NCBI GenBank assembly: GCA_946902875.1
Contig: OX336336.1
Span: 8,340,545-8,404,544, forward strand
Reading direction: 5' to 3'
Origin: Nematopogon swammerdamellus
Lineage: Eukaryota > Arthropoda > Insecta > Lepidoptera > Adelidae
Length of the DNA: 64,000 nucleotides
Shown: piece after piece, positions 21,170-32,509 of the stretch
Layout: each line of letters starts with the position of its first letter
Numbering within the stretch: the stretch's first letter is position 1
Program-made: the position numbers and the translations under genes
The notes under the pieces: generated by a model
What the model saw: only the letters and a program-made list of their open reading frames with translations
Told to the model about the DNA's origin: nothing
Database searches by the model: none

Positions 21170-21350
21170 AATTCATAAGTTTTTATGTTTATTCCAATAG
21201 TATGCATTCGGTCATATGCGGGGGTTGCGAATGCCATGCCGGCCCCCTGACAGGTGCCTATTCACGCCCCTCTTGAAGTCCTTAACCCTTAGTCGCTTTT
21301 TAGAGAGATGCAGTTTGGCTATTCTTTTTAAGTAGGTACCGGCCACACTT
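21170..21350 (-). mobile_element. Composite SINE: F head joined to C tail
   Basis: In reverse it reads GCCGGTACCTACTTAAAAAG, AATAGCC, GCGACTAAGGGTTAAGGAC (F head) and then GGCGTGAATAGGCACCTGTC, GGCATTCGCAACCCCCGCAT (the C block seen at 42180-42240). Thus F and C, which otherwise look like separate families, are joined in one element. Confidence 0.55.
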
Positions 21351-22600
21351 CTAACATTTTCTATAAGACTCATTTACTGTAAACTTCTACTTCACAACTC
21401 GGACTCAAATACTTGGAAATTGGAATGCCGCATCCGCGAGACCTTGGCATTTGTACAGGTTGTGTTGAACACAGCACAGACAGGGCAAACCATTTGCCAG
21501 TTCACAGTAGGTACGTACGTACACAGTTGTGCAAGATTAATTTGAACAAAAAAGCACACTTCATTCTCGTTTAAGATCTGGGAAAAATTACGTACATAAT
21601 TGGTCGTTAGCATTTTAATGTTCCGTTGAGTGTGCGCCGCCCTTTTTCCGTCATCTCTCAGGCGAAAGTTTCATTAGAATTCCGTTATTCAGTTTGCTTG
21701 CAGTCGTTTCCGTGCGAAGCTCGAGAAATGAACGTCTCGTGGCATTATCTGTCATAAAACTTCGAGTGTGCCTTGAAAGCCAATGATTAGACATATTTAA
21801 TAGTTGGGCGTATGTAAGAAGTGCGTGTACAGTTATACTAATAACCGATCGAATACCGTTTAGTTTTAGTAACACGTGCGATCGCTGTTCGTATCGTACG
21901 TAAGCGCTGCTTGCAGGTAGGATGGCATGTTGTGATTTCATTATCCAGCGGGCGTGTTGTACATATTTGAGAATTTGAGCACTCTGACGTGTGAGGCGTG
22001 TTATAGTGTTCCACATTTTAACCAAATAAGTGTGCTTGTTTTTTACATGCATCGGTACTTAACTCTACTTTATATACATTGTATATTTATATGTACATAG
22101 GTAATTAATCGTAGCTGAGCAGATATTGGCGTTGAACTGGCTCAGCATGATCGGATTAAGCGTAAAGACGCTATCGGCGCTTACGTCACGTCGTCGTCCG
22201 GAGTCGTTGGCGCCAGCAGATCAACTCATGTTGACCTTGGCAGGGTGGGGTTTCGACATCGAAGAAACGGCAATGAACCTTATTAGTTTCGTCATATAAC
22301 ATACATATTTTGGCTCATTCCACTTTTGTCGTGTAGTATGAAATGGGGTTGGCAATAGCAACCCCCTTCACGTAGGTAGACGTTACAATAATTCTATCAA
22401 AACAGTAATACTAAATAAATATTCATATTCTAAATGTGAGAATGCATATTATGAGTGCGTTCACAGCGTGTAAAATTGTAACTAGGTGCATATACCTCAT
22501 TAGAGCGAGCATTTCCTGTAGACTGCGCTTTCTCGTAAAGCTTATCGGGTCAGCCTTTGCCGGCTAGTGGCTGGCTACCTACGCCATATTATTAGTTGTA
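21351..22600. other. No gene or repeat recognised
   Basis: A 134-codon open frame exists on the minus strand at 21651-22052 but shows no domain, and its composition is not clearly coding. No family match. Confidence 0.3.
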
Positions 22601-22985
22601 AAGTTAGTTACGACTGCGACACATGACTCATTCATTTCACACTCACAAAGTTATGTACATGTATATACAAGAAATTGCCAATATAGCAACACGTCTTGCC
22701 AAAATGACACGGCGATTTCACTCGACTTCTTTGTCCGACGACGTGAAGCCTCGTCGTGTGGTGGAGTCGGGGTGCGGAACTGACACCGGTACGGTGGTTA
22801 TGTTCCGGTTCAATTCACACCCGCGACACGGTCGGACGACCGCCGCCGGGCCGGCTGCGGACCTCGCGGACGTTCTCGCGTTCATCCGGCTATCGTGTTT
22901 GTATGATCTACCTTGGGTAAGCTTCGAGAACTACAGAAGCGGGACCTTGCCTCGACAGATGTGCTTTATTTATTTTATAGCATAA
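22601..22985 (+). other. CpG-rich patch with a 120-codon open frame, unassigned
   Basis: 22720-22900 is much richer in CG dinucleotides than its surroundings and is open in one + frame (start 22623, stop 22983). It has no recognisable domain and no splice context was settled. It may be an exon, a regulatory CpG patch or chance. Confidence 0.2.
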
Positions 22986-23059
22986 CACCCGTCTTGCACA
23001 CGGAATGGTATCGGAAATAGATCTCTTTTGAAGAACAAAAAAATATTTTTTTAATTTAA

Positions 23060-23300
23060 ATGTAAAAAAAAATTTTTAGTAATCGTTTCAGTTTCATGCC
23101 AGGAACAAAAAAGTCTTCCAACACATAGATCTCTTTCTTTCAGAAATTTTGAAAAACCACAATTTTAGTTTTATTAGTATGGAATAGAAAGAATTTGATT
23201 TTTTTTACCAACTTACGCGTGTTAGATCATACATAATGGTGATGACGACTTTTTTGTTACTGTTATGAAACTGAATCGATTAGGCTATAAAAATCAACCA
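23060..23300. repeat. Loose inverted repeat
   Basis: TAATCGTTTCAGTTTCAT near 23075 is matched in reverse by ATGAAACTGAATCGATTA near 23267, with AACAAAAAAGTC/GACTTTTTTGTT just inside. It may be the ends of a small element; the evidence is weak. Confidence 0.35.
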
Positions 23301-24317
23301 CCAATTTTTTTATTTAAATACATAAAAAAATATTTTACATAAAAAAAAGCCCAAGGTCCAAAAAACTTTATATAGGTTTTACTCCCTATATGATACAGAA
23401 CCCCCCCTTAGCGTACTCTGAACTAATTTTGAAATACCTTATATACGCGTAGCAAATGTTGGTTAGTCTTTTTTTTTTCTCCAGCTTCTGTATAAAATTA
23501 TGTTTTCTTGGATACAAAGTTATGAAGGGAAAATGATAGCCATAAAGACGCCAAGTGGAAGCGCATGCTTATGGATGTTCCCACGGAGTTTCTGAATGCC
23601 GCATCTACGATGGCGTTGGCAACGAACGTTGCGAGGCGCAATTTTATGAGGAGTAAGTACCTACGTTCATTAACATTTTGTGCCTACAAAGGCGCGTTAA
23701 AAAGTCTCTTCAAAATTTCCGCGAAGCAATAACAATGCCGGCAGTCGCCGAGTTTACGGCATGTTTTATTCCGTGTGTAATGTTGAGCTAAAGAGCTTTA
23801 GGGCCCCCCACTCGGTTGGACATATCAGTTTTCTGGACCTTTACACTTGATATAAGCACTGATATAATAATTTGCTTCATCAGGTAACTTAGTGATACAT
23901 TACTGCAACTTCCTCGGCCCTATCTTGGTTCGATTTTCTAATCGTTTGTCTTCTCAGCAAACCGTTTTGTTGATGAATGATCATGACGACATTACTCGTA
24001 CTTCGAAACACCGTCGCGACTAGAGTTGTAAAGATGCCGTTTTTTGCACTTTGATACGGATTTATTTGACTTAGGTACCGTAAAACACGGAAAGATTCGA
24101 AAAGTATTTTCATATGAGATACCTACTTGCTCTTTTCGCGTTTTATTCCTGTTCTCTGCTTGAAACCAAAAAGTGAGTGACCAAAGTTCGTATTGAACAG
24201 GAACACCGTAAAAAACACGGAAAGATTCAATGAAACAGGAAAAGAAATAAGAGTTGCAAACAGCTTTATCGCAGAGAAGCTTATCATTTCCAAATTATGT
24301 AGGTACTCATAATAACT

Positions 24318-24558
24318 CTTTTTTTATGTAATCCGGTATGGCTGGCTGAGTCAGAGGGGTCAGAGCGCATGATCCAACCAGCCAATATCACCTCCTAGAA
24401 GGTAGGTGCCATATCGGAGACTTCCCTGGATTGCTGGCTATACTGAACTAGAGGAGAACACAACCGAGGCTACTATGCGGCCATCTTACATCCAGTACAG
24501 TGGTACCAACCCAGTCAGCTACAATTTGAGCCTACCACCTAGTAAGGGGCAAGGGAAT
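24318..24558 (-). mobile_element. SINE-B copy 2
   Basis: T run, TAATCCGGTATGGCTGGCTG, GCCAATATCACCTCC, GGATTGCTGGCTATACTG and AAGGGGCAAGGGAA, colinear with 6468-6735. It is cut off exactly where a reversed repeat E begins. Confidence 0.6.
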
Positions 24559-24559
24559 C

Positions 24560-24710
24560 TTTGTTTTAATTTGTGTTTTATAGGGTTCCGTATTACTAAG
24601 CCTACGCCGTCTGTCTGTCTGTCCGTCTGTCCGAGGGCTGTATCTCTTGAACCGTAATAGGTAGATACCCCGTGAAAATTTTCACATAATAATGTGTTAT
24701 TATCAGGGAT
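24560..24710 (-). repeat. Repeat E, partial, minus strand
   Basis: TAGGGTTCCGTATTACTAAG, a (CTGT)n run and AACCGTAATAGGTAGATACC match the reverse of 5600-5690. The head portion is absent. Confidence 0.55.
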
Positions 24711-25107
24711 CGGAATTAGGTAGAGTGATTTGGTACCAAAGTAGGTAAAGTTCGCGAGAGGATATAATATGGAGTTGTTAAAACCACCACTTCGTATGGG
24801 AATTCTGAAAATTTCCTGGGAAATTTCCGGGACCGGATTTTTCTTCGGGATCGTATTTATTGACTAAATACAAGCTTCTTTTGTCCTTAGATGATTTTCT
24901 CTAGAGTGGCCGCTTATGGAGATATAATTTTTTTCATAAATTTTTATTTCTACTCAATTTACAGGAAAACCGGGGAAGATGTTATAAAATAATCTAAGAG
25001 TGTATCGAACTGCTTACAAAACAAGACCTAATTTGTTGTCGTACCATCATTGGTTCTCGATTTATTGCTCGCCGCGATTCTGAATTATCCAGGACGGCAT
25101 TTGTATG

Positions 25108-26545
25108 GAAAGCTCCGCCCCCTTTCCTGATTTAATTTCTCGAATGTTGATATTTTTTCGCCTGAATCTTATTTCTAGACGAAATATAAGACACTTTTAT
25201 TCTTACACGTTTTTGAAACAAATCGATATTTCCGGAGAAAAAAAAATCTAAAATATTTTTTTTCCAAAATGTTCTCGATTGCTAATGTTTTTTTGGCGTA
25301 TTCTCATTTCTAAACGAAATATAGGACACTTTTATCCTTACACGTTTTTCGCTTAAGTCGATATTTCCGGAGAGAAAAATAAAACAACCTATTTTTTCAT
25401 ATTTTCTCGAATGTTGTTGTTTTTTCGCCTGAATCTTATTTCTAGATGAAATACGAATCTGTAGTTTCAATCATTTAAATTATTTTCAGAATCATTTAAA
25501 AAAAGTGGCCGCCATTTTGAACTTTTTAGTTACTGGACCAATTGCTTTCAAAATCGCTATCTGGGTGTCTGTGGGGGCTCTGAATACGCATCTGTTGTAA
25601 AAATTTATAAAAAGTGGCCGCCATTTTTTACTTTTTAGTTTCTGGACCGATTGCTTTCAAAATTTATATTTGGGTGTTTCTGTGGGATCTGAATACGAAT
25701 CCGTTGTCAAAATTAAAAAAAAGTGGCCGCCATTTTGAACCTTTTAGTTTTGACTAAAAATTAATATTCAGAGCCCACGCAGACACCCAGATATAGATTT
25801 TGAAAGCAATCGGTCCAGTAACTAAAAAGTTCAAAATGGCGGCTTCTTCTTTTAAATTTTGACTACAGATTCGTATTCAAAACCCACACTAACACCCAGA
25901 TATCGATTTTGAAAGCAATCGGTCCAGTAACTAAAAAGTTCAAAATGGCGGCCACTTGTTTTAAATTTTGACTACAGATTCGTATTCAGAGCCCACACAG
26001 ACACCCAGATATCGATTTTGAAAGCAATCAGTCCAGTAACTAAAAAGTTCAAAATGGCGGCCACTTGTTTTAAATTTTGACTACAGATTCGTATTCAGAG
26101 CCCACACTAACACCCAGATATCGATTTTGAAAGCAATCGGCCCAGTAACTAAAAAGTTCAAAATGGCGGCCACTTTTCGAAATGTTCACTGCAGATTCGT
26201 ATTTCGTCTAGAAATAAGATTCAGGCGAAAAAACATCAACATTCGAGAAAATATGAAAAAATAAGTTGTTTTATTTTTCTTTTCGGAAATATCGACTTAA
26301 GTGAAAAACGTGTAAGAATAAAAGTATCTTATATTTCGTTTAGAAATAAGAATCCACCAAAAAAACATCAGCAATCGAGAACATTTTGGAAAAAAATATT
26401 TTAGATATTTTTTTTCTCCGGAAATATCGATTTTATTGAAAAAAGTGTAAGAATAAAAGTGTCTTATATTTAGTCTAGTAATAAGATTCAGGCGAAAAAA
26501 TATCAACATTCGAGAAATTAAATCAGGAAAGGGGGCGGAGCTTTC
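25108..26545. mobile_element. Foldback-like element: long inverted arms with internal 110-bp tandem units
   Basis: The outer arms (about 25108-25480 and 26190-26545) are reverse complements (AAGCTCCGCCCCCTTTCCTG at the left end; the same reversed at the right). Inside, units of about 110 bp containing AAGTGGCCGCCATTTTGAAC and GGACCAATTGCTTTCAAAAT are repeated: two to three in one direction on the left, four in the other on the right, with the switch near 25750. The whole 1.4 kb can fold back. There is no transposase. Foldback/Galileo-type origin is an inference from architecture; no target duplication was identified. Confidence 0.7.
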
Positions 26546-26775
26546 ATCGGGCGAAAATTTCATCCAGTATTGGTATCATACATGAAAGAAACGGAAAAAC
26601 CCCGTGTTTTTTGTTTTATTCAAAATGTATTTTTCGGTATTTTTCTGCCTTTACAACACTAGTCGCGACTCAACGTGTACGTATCGAGGCGCAAATAGTT
26701 CTGCATGCGATACTATACTCGTATTAAGTTAGATGGGTGTGGTTTTAAAACGATTACTTACTGTTATCTACTCTA

Positions 26776-27592
26776 AGCGCGTCTTGCACCAACACGAGTT
26801 TAAAGTTAAGTAGCGAGTTATGGATTTAAACGCGGTTCACACATACAACGGGTGCTAGTTTAACGAGTTAACCCTTCAGCTCCCACGATTTTAATAAACC
26901 TAGGTACCGTTGACTCCCAGCCCTTTTCGCCGCGCGCAAAAACCCAAAATTTTGGCGCGCGCGTTCCCGCACAAATTCGAATATCCCGCCTCAATCGATC
27001 GATTCATCACTGATCTGTATTCAGTCTTCTTTGTACTGAAATTGCGCGTTCAGTCATACCAAACACTTCAGGATTCACTTATTTAGAAGCACAGACCGAT
27101 TTTTTGAACTCCAGGCAAAACAAAACACGCTCGACATTTTTTTTTGGTTTTTTCTGACCAAAACTGTATAATTTCCATAGACGAGTCATACCTCTAAATA
27201 AAGCTAATAAGACGTACTCTCGAATACGGGTACACAAAATACGGTACAAGATCTGTGTATTCCAGTGTCTGTGGAAATGTCAGTCGTCATGGGAGCCTTT
27301 TTTTTTTTACATTTTCAAAAAATATTTTCTGTGTGAAGGTGATGTGTTGCCCAGTCATGTTTGATAATAGTTATTAGTAAATTTAACCAAGAATGTATAC
27401 CAGTAATCAGTTCTTTGATAGGAAATTGGTAGAATTAGTTATGAATTAAATAGAGAGCCGCGCCGCGCCGAGACCCGGCCGGGTCTTCTGGGAGTTATCA
27501 GATTGGCGCGTCATAAGACCCGGCCGGGTCTTCTGGGAGCCAAAGGGTTAAACTGGTTTATATATTAAATTTGTGTTGGTGCAAGTGGGCCT
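26776..27592. mobile_element. Tourist/Harbinger-type MITE copy 1, interrupted
   Basis: The left part (26776-26871) and right part (27552-27592) together equal the uninterrupted 137-bp copy at 28516-28652. Ends read GCGCGTCTTGCACCAACACG and, in reverse, GGCCCACTTGCACCAACACA, flanked by TAA. The 3-bp TWA-type duplication (TAA here, TTA in copy 2) and the G-rich ends fit the PIF/Harbinger superfamily. The interruption is the TTAA-flanked element at 26872-27547. Confidence 0.8.
26872..27547. mobile_element. piggyBac-type MITE, 676 bp, with TTAA target duplication
   Basis: Flanked by TTAA at 26868-26871 and 27548-27551. The empty site in the sister MITE (28600-28625) has a single TTAA, which proves the insertion and its exact limits. 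The ends are CCCTTCAGCTCCCA and, in reverse, CCCTTTGGCTCCCA. Near the right end, a 24-bp direct repeat occurs twice (27471-27494, 27516-27539), each containing the palindrome GACCCGGCCGGGTC. No transposase frame; it would need a piggyBac-family transposase supplied elsewhere. Confidence 0.9.
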
Positions 27593-27904
27593 AAGGCACC
27601 TGTGTGGGTGCCTGTATGTTGCTGGACGTTCTTACTGGGCGAATAAGTAACGCACAAAAACTAACAACGGTACCAACCGTCGTCGTTTGAAAATTAATAA
27701 TTGGCTGTTCCGACACTTGCGATTCGCAACGCTAAGCTCGTGGGTGTAATTTGACACGTAAACTTCAATATTCTCATGAACATGGAACATGAACAACCAT
27801 TGAATCGTGCTATACTTACAGGCATATCTATACATCATTGTAGTGCCTGCCTGAAGTCTCAAGTATAGCCAACCTAATAATGTCATTAACATAATTACTA
27901 TAAT

Positions 27905-28110
27905 ATCAATGGGTATAGCCAGTTCAACTCTCGACGAGGTTGCAGTCCGGCTTGGAGGCCAATTTGGTAAGGATTCGAAGGCGCGAGGATTGTAGCAATA
28001 TGGAAATAATGTTCACCGGGAATTCATTCCACACATTTGCAGTTCGACACAACGATAAGACAAAGGCAATAACAAGATTAGTTGTCGCTGAATCATGCAT
28101 CAGGTATTCT
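27905..28110 (-). mobile_element. SINE-D-related fragment
   Basis: CGACGAGGTTGCAGTCCGGC, CTTGGAGGC, GAAATAATGTTCACCGGGAA and CACACATTTGCAGTTCGACA follow the order of 880-1030. Diverged; the tail block is missing. Confidence 0.45.
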
Positions 28111-28515
28111 CGTTTGCTAGCCGGCGAAAAAATGGTCAAACATTTTATTGTACATTTTTTACTGTAAACAAAAAGTAAACCAGTTTAGCGCGCAGCGTGT
28201 GGGACGGGCGCGGGCGTGTTGGTTGTTGGCGACCCGACCACCAAACTGAGAAGTTCTGAATCACTGGGCTGTCCGCGTTCTCTCGCCTGGCGTCTACTTG
28301 CTCCACGAAGCATTATTTGTGCAAAGTGTTGACCGCGACTCTGCTCGCGTTCACAGTAGGACTTAAAAACAGCAAAGGCTTAACAGAGGGCAGATGTTGC
28401 ACTTTATACTATGTTGAGATAGAAATACCGGAGCGTGATAATTTGAGTCTCGTTCCATATTAGATCTGTCTTGTCTTTTTGAATTCTCTAAAATGAGTTC
28501 TGTTATAAACGTCTT

Positions 28516-28652
28516 AGCGCGTCTTGCACCAACACGAGTTTAAAGTTAAGTAGCGAGTTATGGATTTAAACGCGGTTCACACATACAACGGGTGCTAGTT
28601 TAACGAGTTAAACTGGTTTATATATTAAATTTGTGTTGGTGCAAGTGGGCCT
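28516..28652. mobile_element. Tourist/Harbinger-type MITE copy 2, intact
   Basis: A 137-bp element with imperfect terminal inverted repeats of about 30 bp and TTA at both flanks. It is virtually identical to the two halves of copy 1, so both are young. It is the natural empty-site control for the piggyBac-type insertion. Confidence 0.8.
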
Positions 28653-28659
28653 TAGATAC

Positions 28660-29880
28660 CAAATTTTAAATGCGTATGAAAAGGTAATTTCCGAGACGGT
28701 CGCACGCAGGTAATATTACCTACCTACCTGTAATCCTCTTAAAGCCACTGCATTCCTTTGCGGCATTTTCTCATGTTTTTATTCTGGGGGATGGTTTATG
28801 TTACATTTATTATTATTACTGCTCCTATAGTCGGCGCACACCTGTGTCGAAATTATTGCACTAACCTGCTCCTGAGTGGTTTGGTCCGATTACGTTGTCC
28901 TTCAGTTCGATTTCACCACCGAAACTTACGCAACATAAAAGGTCATCGGCCAAAGTATCGTCGGCAAAAAACAATGGCTTCGTGCAGTCGGCCATTATGG
29001 TTGCCGATGAAGATTTGCGTGAACTGAAACTCAAGCCAGCAGCGCGCCCCAATAAGCCGAGTTGTAATTTCGCGAGGTGTGCCTAACTGCCCACTTCCTA
29101 ATTGGACTAGTCTCGGATTACTGTTGAGTGCGGCCCGCCCGCTCGCACGGTGTCTACACATTTTCCCGCAAAGCCTCGTGCACACATTATTTAGTCAAGT
29201 AGCGGTTTAGTTGTCAACTTGTTCGATTAAGTAAGGACAGTAGCAAGTAGCGTCCACGCGTTTCCAAGGCGAGTTTTAGTCGAGTTGAAGGATCGAAGCA
29301 ACGACGCTCCCGCTCAGTTCAAAACCAGGAAAGTCGACCATTGAAAGTCCACTTTTTCTTTCTGGAAGAATTTAATTTTCTTTAGTTAAATATGTCAACT
29401 TTACAAGTATACTTATTATTATTGTTAGTCAAAAAATCACGGCAGATCATCCTACTAGCAGCAAATAGCACTTTCTTTATCAAATGTTAAACCGTTTCTA
29501 TTACACTCTCAAAACCTCCTATTTATGAAGACATTTAACATTTCTAGTATATATTATGTATTTCCTTATAACTTTTTCGTGAGATAACTCATTCAACTTT
29601 ACATACTAAAATATTTCAATAGCATTGGCCATAAGAGCGAACGTCAATATTTATATATTTAGCAGTGTGCTCACACGAGACGGTGTCTTGATTAGAGGCC
29701 ACTGGTCCTAGGCGACATTAAACCGAGCGAAGTAAATGCGCCGAGCAATGAGCCATGTTTACGAGGTCGTTGTATCTAGCTCAACGTCCGAACTAGATGG
29801 TAAACGACAACGTAGAGCGCGTAGCCGTAAGCTTAAGTGACGAAGAAGAAATTCACAGTGAGCTCTGAGACTCGTTTGAC
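28660..29880. other. No gene recognised
   Basis: Small overlapping frames at 28758-29185 on both strands lack domains. No shared repeat was noticed. Confidence 0.3.
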
Positions 29881-29883
29881 ATT

Positions 29884-30030
29884 TTTAGGTTTCCGTATCC
29901 GCACGGAAGGCTATTACTAAGACTGTCTGTCTGTTGTAATACATTAAATCGTCAAACTTGGTGTGCAAACTCTAAAGTAAAACAACAAATAATAAAACCG
30001 GTCAATTAAGTAACGTGGGCCGGTTTTTTT
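29884..30030 (-). repeat. Repeat E, partial, minus strand
   Basis: TTTTTAGGTTTCCGTATCCG, AAGGCTATTACTAAGACTG, CAAACTTGGTGTGCAAACTC and AAAACCGGTCAATTAAGTAA parallel 10478-10770, with large internal loss. Confidence 0.55.
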
Positions 30031-30805
30031 ACATGTCGTTGCGTACAAGTCAAAATAAAAAAAACGTTTATTGCACATATACGTACATGGTACAGAAGGT
30101 ACCACTTAATGCCTATGACATTTTCCGCCAGCCTACCCTTTTTTAACATACAGCGCCGATAGAGGCGCTGCATCTTTTCTCCACACAAATATTTACTTAC
30201 TTGTACGCAACGAAATATCAAAAATTTCATTATCGAGCCTCTGATGCAACTAATTACAATCATATCGATGCACTGCTGATACTTAATTATCCCTGCCTGT
30301 GCACCAAACAACATTGATATTTATGACACTTACTTCATCAATTCATCATGATCGGTCTCATTTCAGGAAAGTGTGTTTCCCTCAAGCCCTTCAATATACC
30401 TATTAAATCTACACAAATATTTAGAATTATTAAGAAAAAGAGAGCGAGTAACCGATCAGTCAATCTATCTCAAGTCATAACGTAGAGCAATTTATTGCAC
30501 TGGATAAAGTGAGATTAATTAATTCTATCTCAATACTTACTACTCACTCACTGCATAGCAATGTAAAATCATTGATGTCTAATTTTATAGATCGAACGTC
30601 GCGCGATTTAACCTGTACTACGTTTCGTCTTAACAAGTGTGCGTGCATTCACACACAGTATTGTGATACTCACACAAGCACACACTTATATCATATAGTC
30701 GTTTCATGTCCGTAAACGGCGGGCATCGGAGCGCGCCGCGCCTCCTGCCACGAGATACTTTCGTGTTTGCATTTTACCCACCGCCATGCTGTCACGTGAC
30801 GCGAT

Positions 30806-30959
30806 CCCTACGACGTTACTGTCGCGTTCTCACTTGCCTACAGATGATAAGAGTGAGCGAGAAAGTTGTCATCGCTCGCCCATCGGCGCGATTGTCGTAT
30901 TTCCGCTCACTCTTATGATCAGTAGGCAAGTGGGAACGAGAACGCGATAGCTACGTCCC
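30806..30959. mobile_element. Hairpin MITE, about 154 bp
   Basis: The left arm (GTCGCGTTCTCACTTGCCTA, GATAAGAGTGAGCG) and the right arm (CGCTCACTCTTATGATCAGT, CAAGTGGGAACGAGAACGCG) pair over about 55 bp with a few gaps. The short loop is near 30870-30898. No coding capacity; superfamily not determined. Confidence 0.65.
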
Positions 30960-31576
30960 ACAAGTCAGCATGGCTTCTTAACACGTCATAACATGCTCAG
31001 GCGAAACAAACAACAACGTTTGTCACTGTTACTCTTGCATAAAACACAGCTTTACTCTTTCTCGTTCGCTCTTTATATTAATTACGTATACAAAAATCTG
31101 TTTAACATAAAATTTGAGAAAAAAACCAGCAAAATAAATACTTACTGATGGAAGGAGACGCCATTCTTTACGTAATTTCGATCTGAGCTGTTACAATACT
31201 TGTAACAGCAACCGGGCATGCTGAACACACGCACTTTTGCGCCACAGACTCGGTACAGTAAGACTTACGCTCAACACGCGCTGCACACGCCGTATGAAGC
31301 GGCTGTCCGTGAAATCTGCAATTTATGCAGTTCTCGTCGAGAACAAATTTTTTCGGGAGTAATGTATGGGATGGGCATATCTCTAAATATACATCAATGT
31401 GTAAAATTAAATTTCTTCTCCGTAAATTTTTGCTCGTTAGCGAAGAATGTTCACAATCGCGACCATATGAGGTTTTGTCTCCCAACAAAGTTGTACCGGC
31501 TCCTGGTTGCGAGTGAATCAACAAGCTCTGTTCTCGCTTGCTCCTGTAGTTACTTACTTGGAATCACTTATGCCTG

Positions 31577-32503
31577 GTTGACACGATGCGAGTTCACGCA
31601 CGAGAAATCCTTCTCGAACGCATTCACGCACCGTGTAGACAGTTCTCGCAAGCTCGCATGCGTGCACTAACGCAGCGTCGTTCGCGCGCGAACGAGTTCA
31701 TGCATGTTTATTAGTTGGCGTTCGAGAGGAGCGTCTCGCACGAAGTTTGTTGGTGCAAAAAAGTTTTCTTAGTGTTTTTTGGTTGTTTACGGCACCATGA
31801 CAAAGTGGACTGAAGTGCAAATGATTGAGTTATCTTTATATAATATACTTATCCATTTCCTTATCCACATAGATCTCAGATGACTCCCTTCTTATATTAC
31901 TAGGTGGTAGGGTTTAACCCGCCCGGGTTGATACCACCGCACTGAATGAAAGGCCAGTCGAAACGGCTACCTATGTAAATAGTTTGCATTTTCCGTCCAG
32001 TTCAGTATAGCCGACACGACCGAAGGGAAGCACTGACATGGCACCTAGTTCACCAATGTGTTATGGGCTGACATCACGGATGTTGTAGGTCTATGTAAAT
32101 AGTTTGTATTTTCAGTCCAGTTCAGTGTAGCCGACACGACCGAAGGGAAGCACTGACATGGCACCTAGTTCACCAATGTGTTATGGGCTGACATCACGGA
32201 TGTTGTAGGTGATGTAGCCAACCGTGTCAGTTTCTATAAAAAAAAAAGATCTTTTCTGTTTTTTCTTCTTTATTTTGTTTCTTATCAAACGCCGTGTTAT
32301 AATAAACGCTAAAATTGTACCAAAACACGCCAAACCTTCGTCTACAGACTCCATTTTTGCAACTGTCAAAAGAGAGAAACACAGACGAGCTCGAACGAGA
32401 TGTGGAATAGTGTAAACAGTTCCACGAACGCTTCACGAATGCGAGTTTTCTCGTTCGAGAAGGCGGCATGCTTCTCGTGCGTGAAACCTCGCATCGTGTC
32501 AAC
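31577..32503. mobile_element. TIR element, 0.93 kb, interrupted by SINE-A
   Basis: Left end GTTGACACGATGCGAGTTCA and the reverse of the right end GTTGACACGATGCGAGGTTT match, with CACGCACGAGAA and CTTCTCGAACG inside both. Related GCGAG/CTCGC motifs recur in the subterminal parts. Without the 370-bp SINE the element would be about 550 bp. A short frame starting MTKWTEVQMIEL at 31797 may be the start of a MADF/Myb-like protein of the kind paired with Harbinger transposases; it is broken by the SINE. No target duplication was recognised. Confidence 0.65.
31877..32246 (+). mobile_element. SINE-A copy 4 with internal tandem duplication and 6-bp target duplication
   Basis: Flanked by AGATCT at 31871-31876 and 32247-32252, with an A tail before the second. 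5' truncated (no tRNA/5S head). A segment of about 119 bp from CTATGTAAATAGTTTG to ATCACGGATGTTGTAGG is present twice in tandem (about 31972-32091 and 32092-32211). The two units differ at only a few positions, so the duplication is recent. Confidence 0.75.
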
Positions 32504-32509
32504 GTACCA

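Noticed and set aside
25470..26200. Regularly spaced repeats resembling a CRISPR array
   Set aside because: Units of about 110 bp are nearly identical throughout with no unique spacers, occur in inverted halves, and the DNA is eukaryotic.
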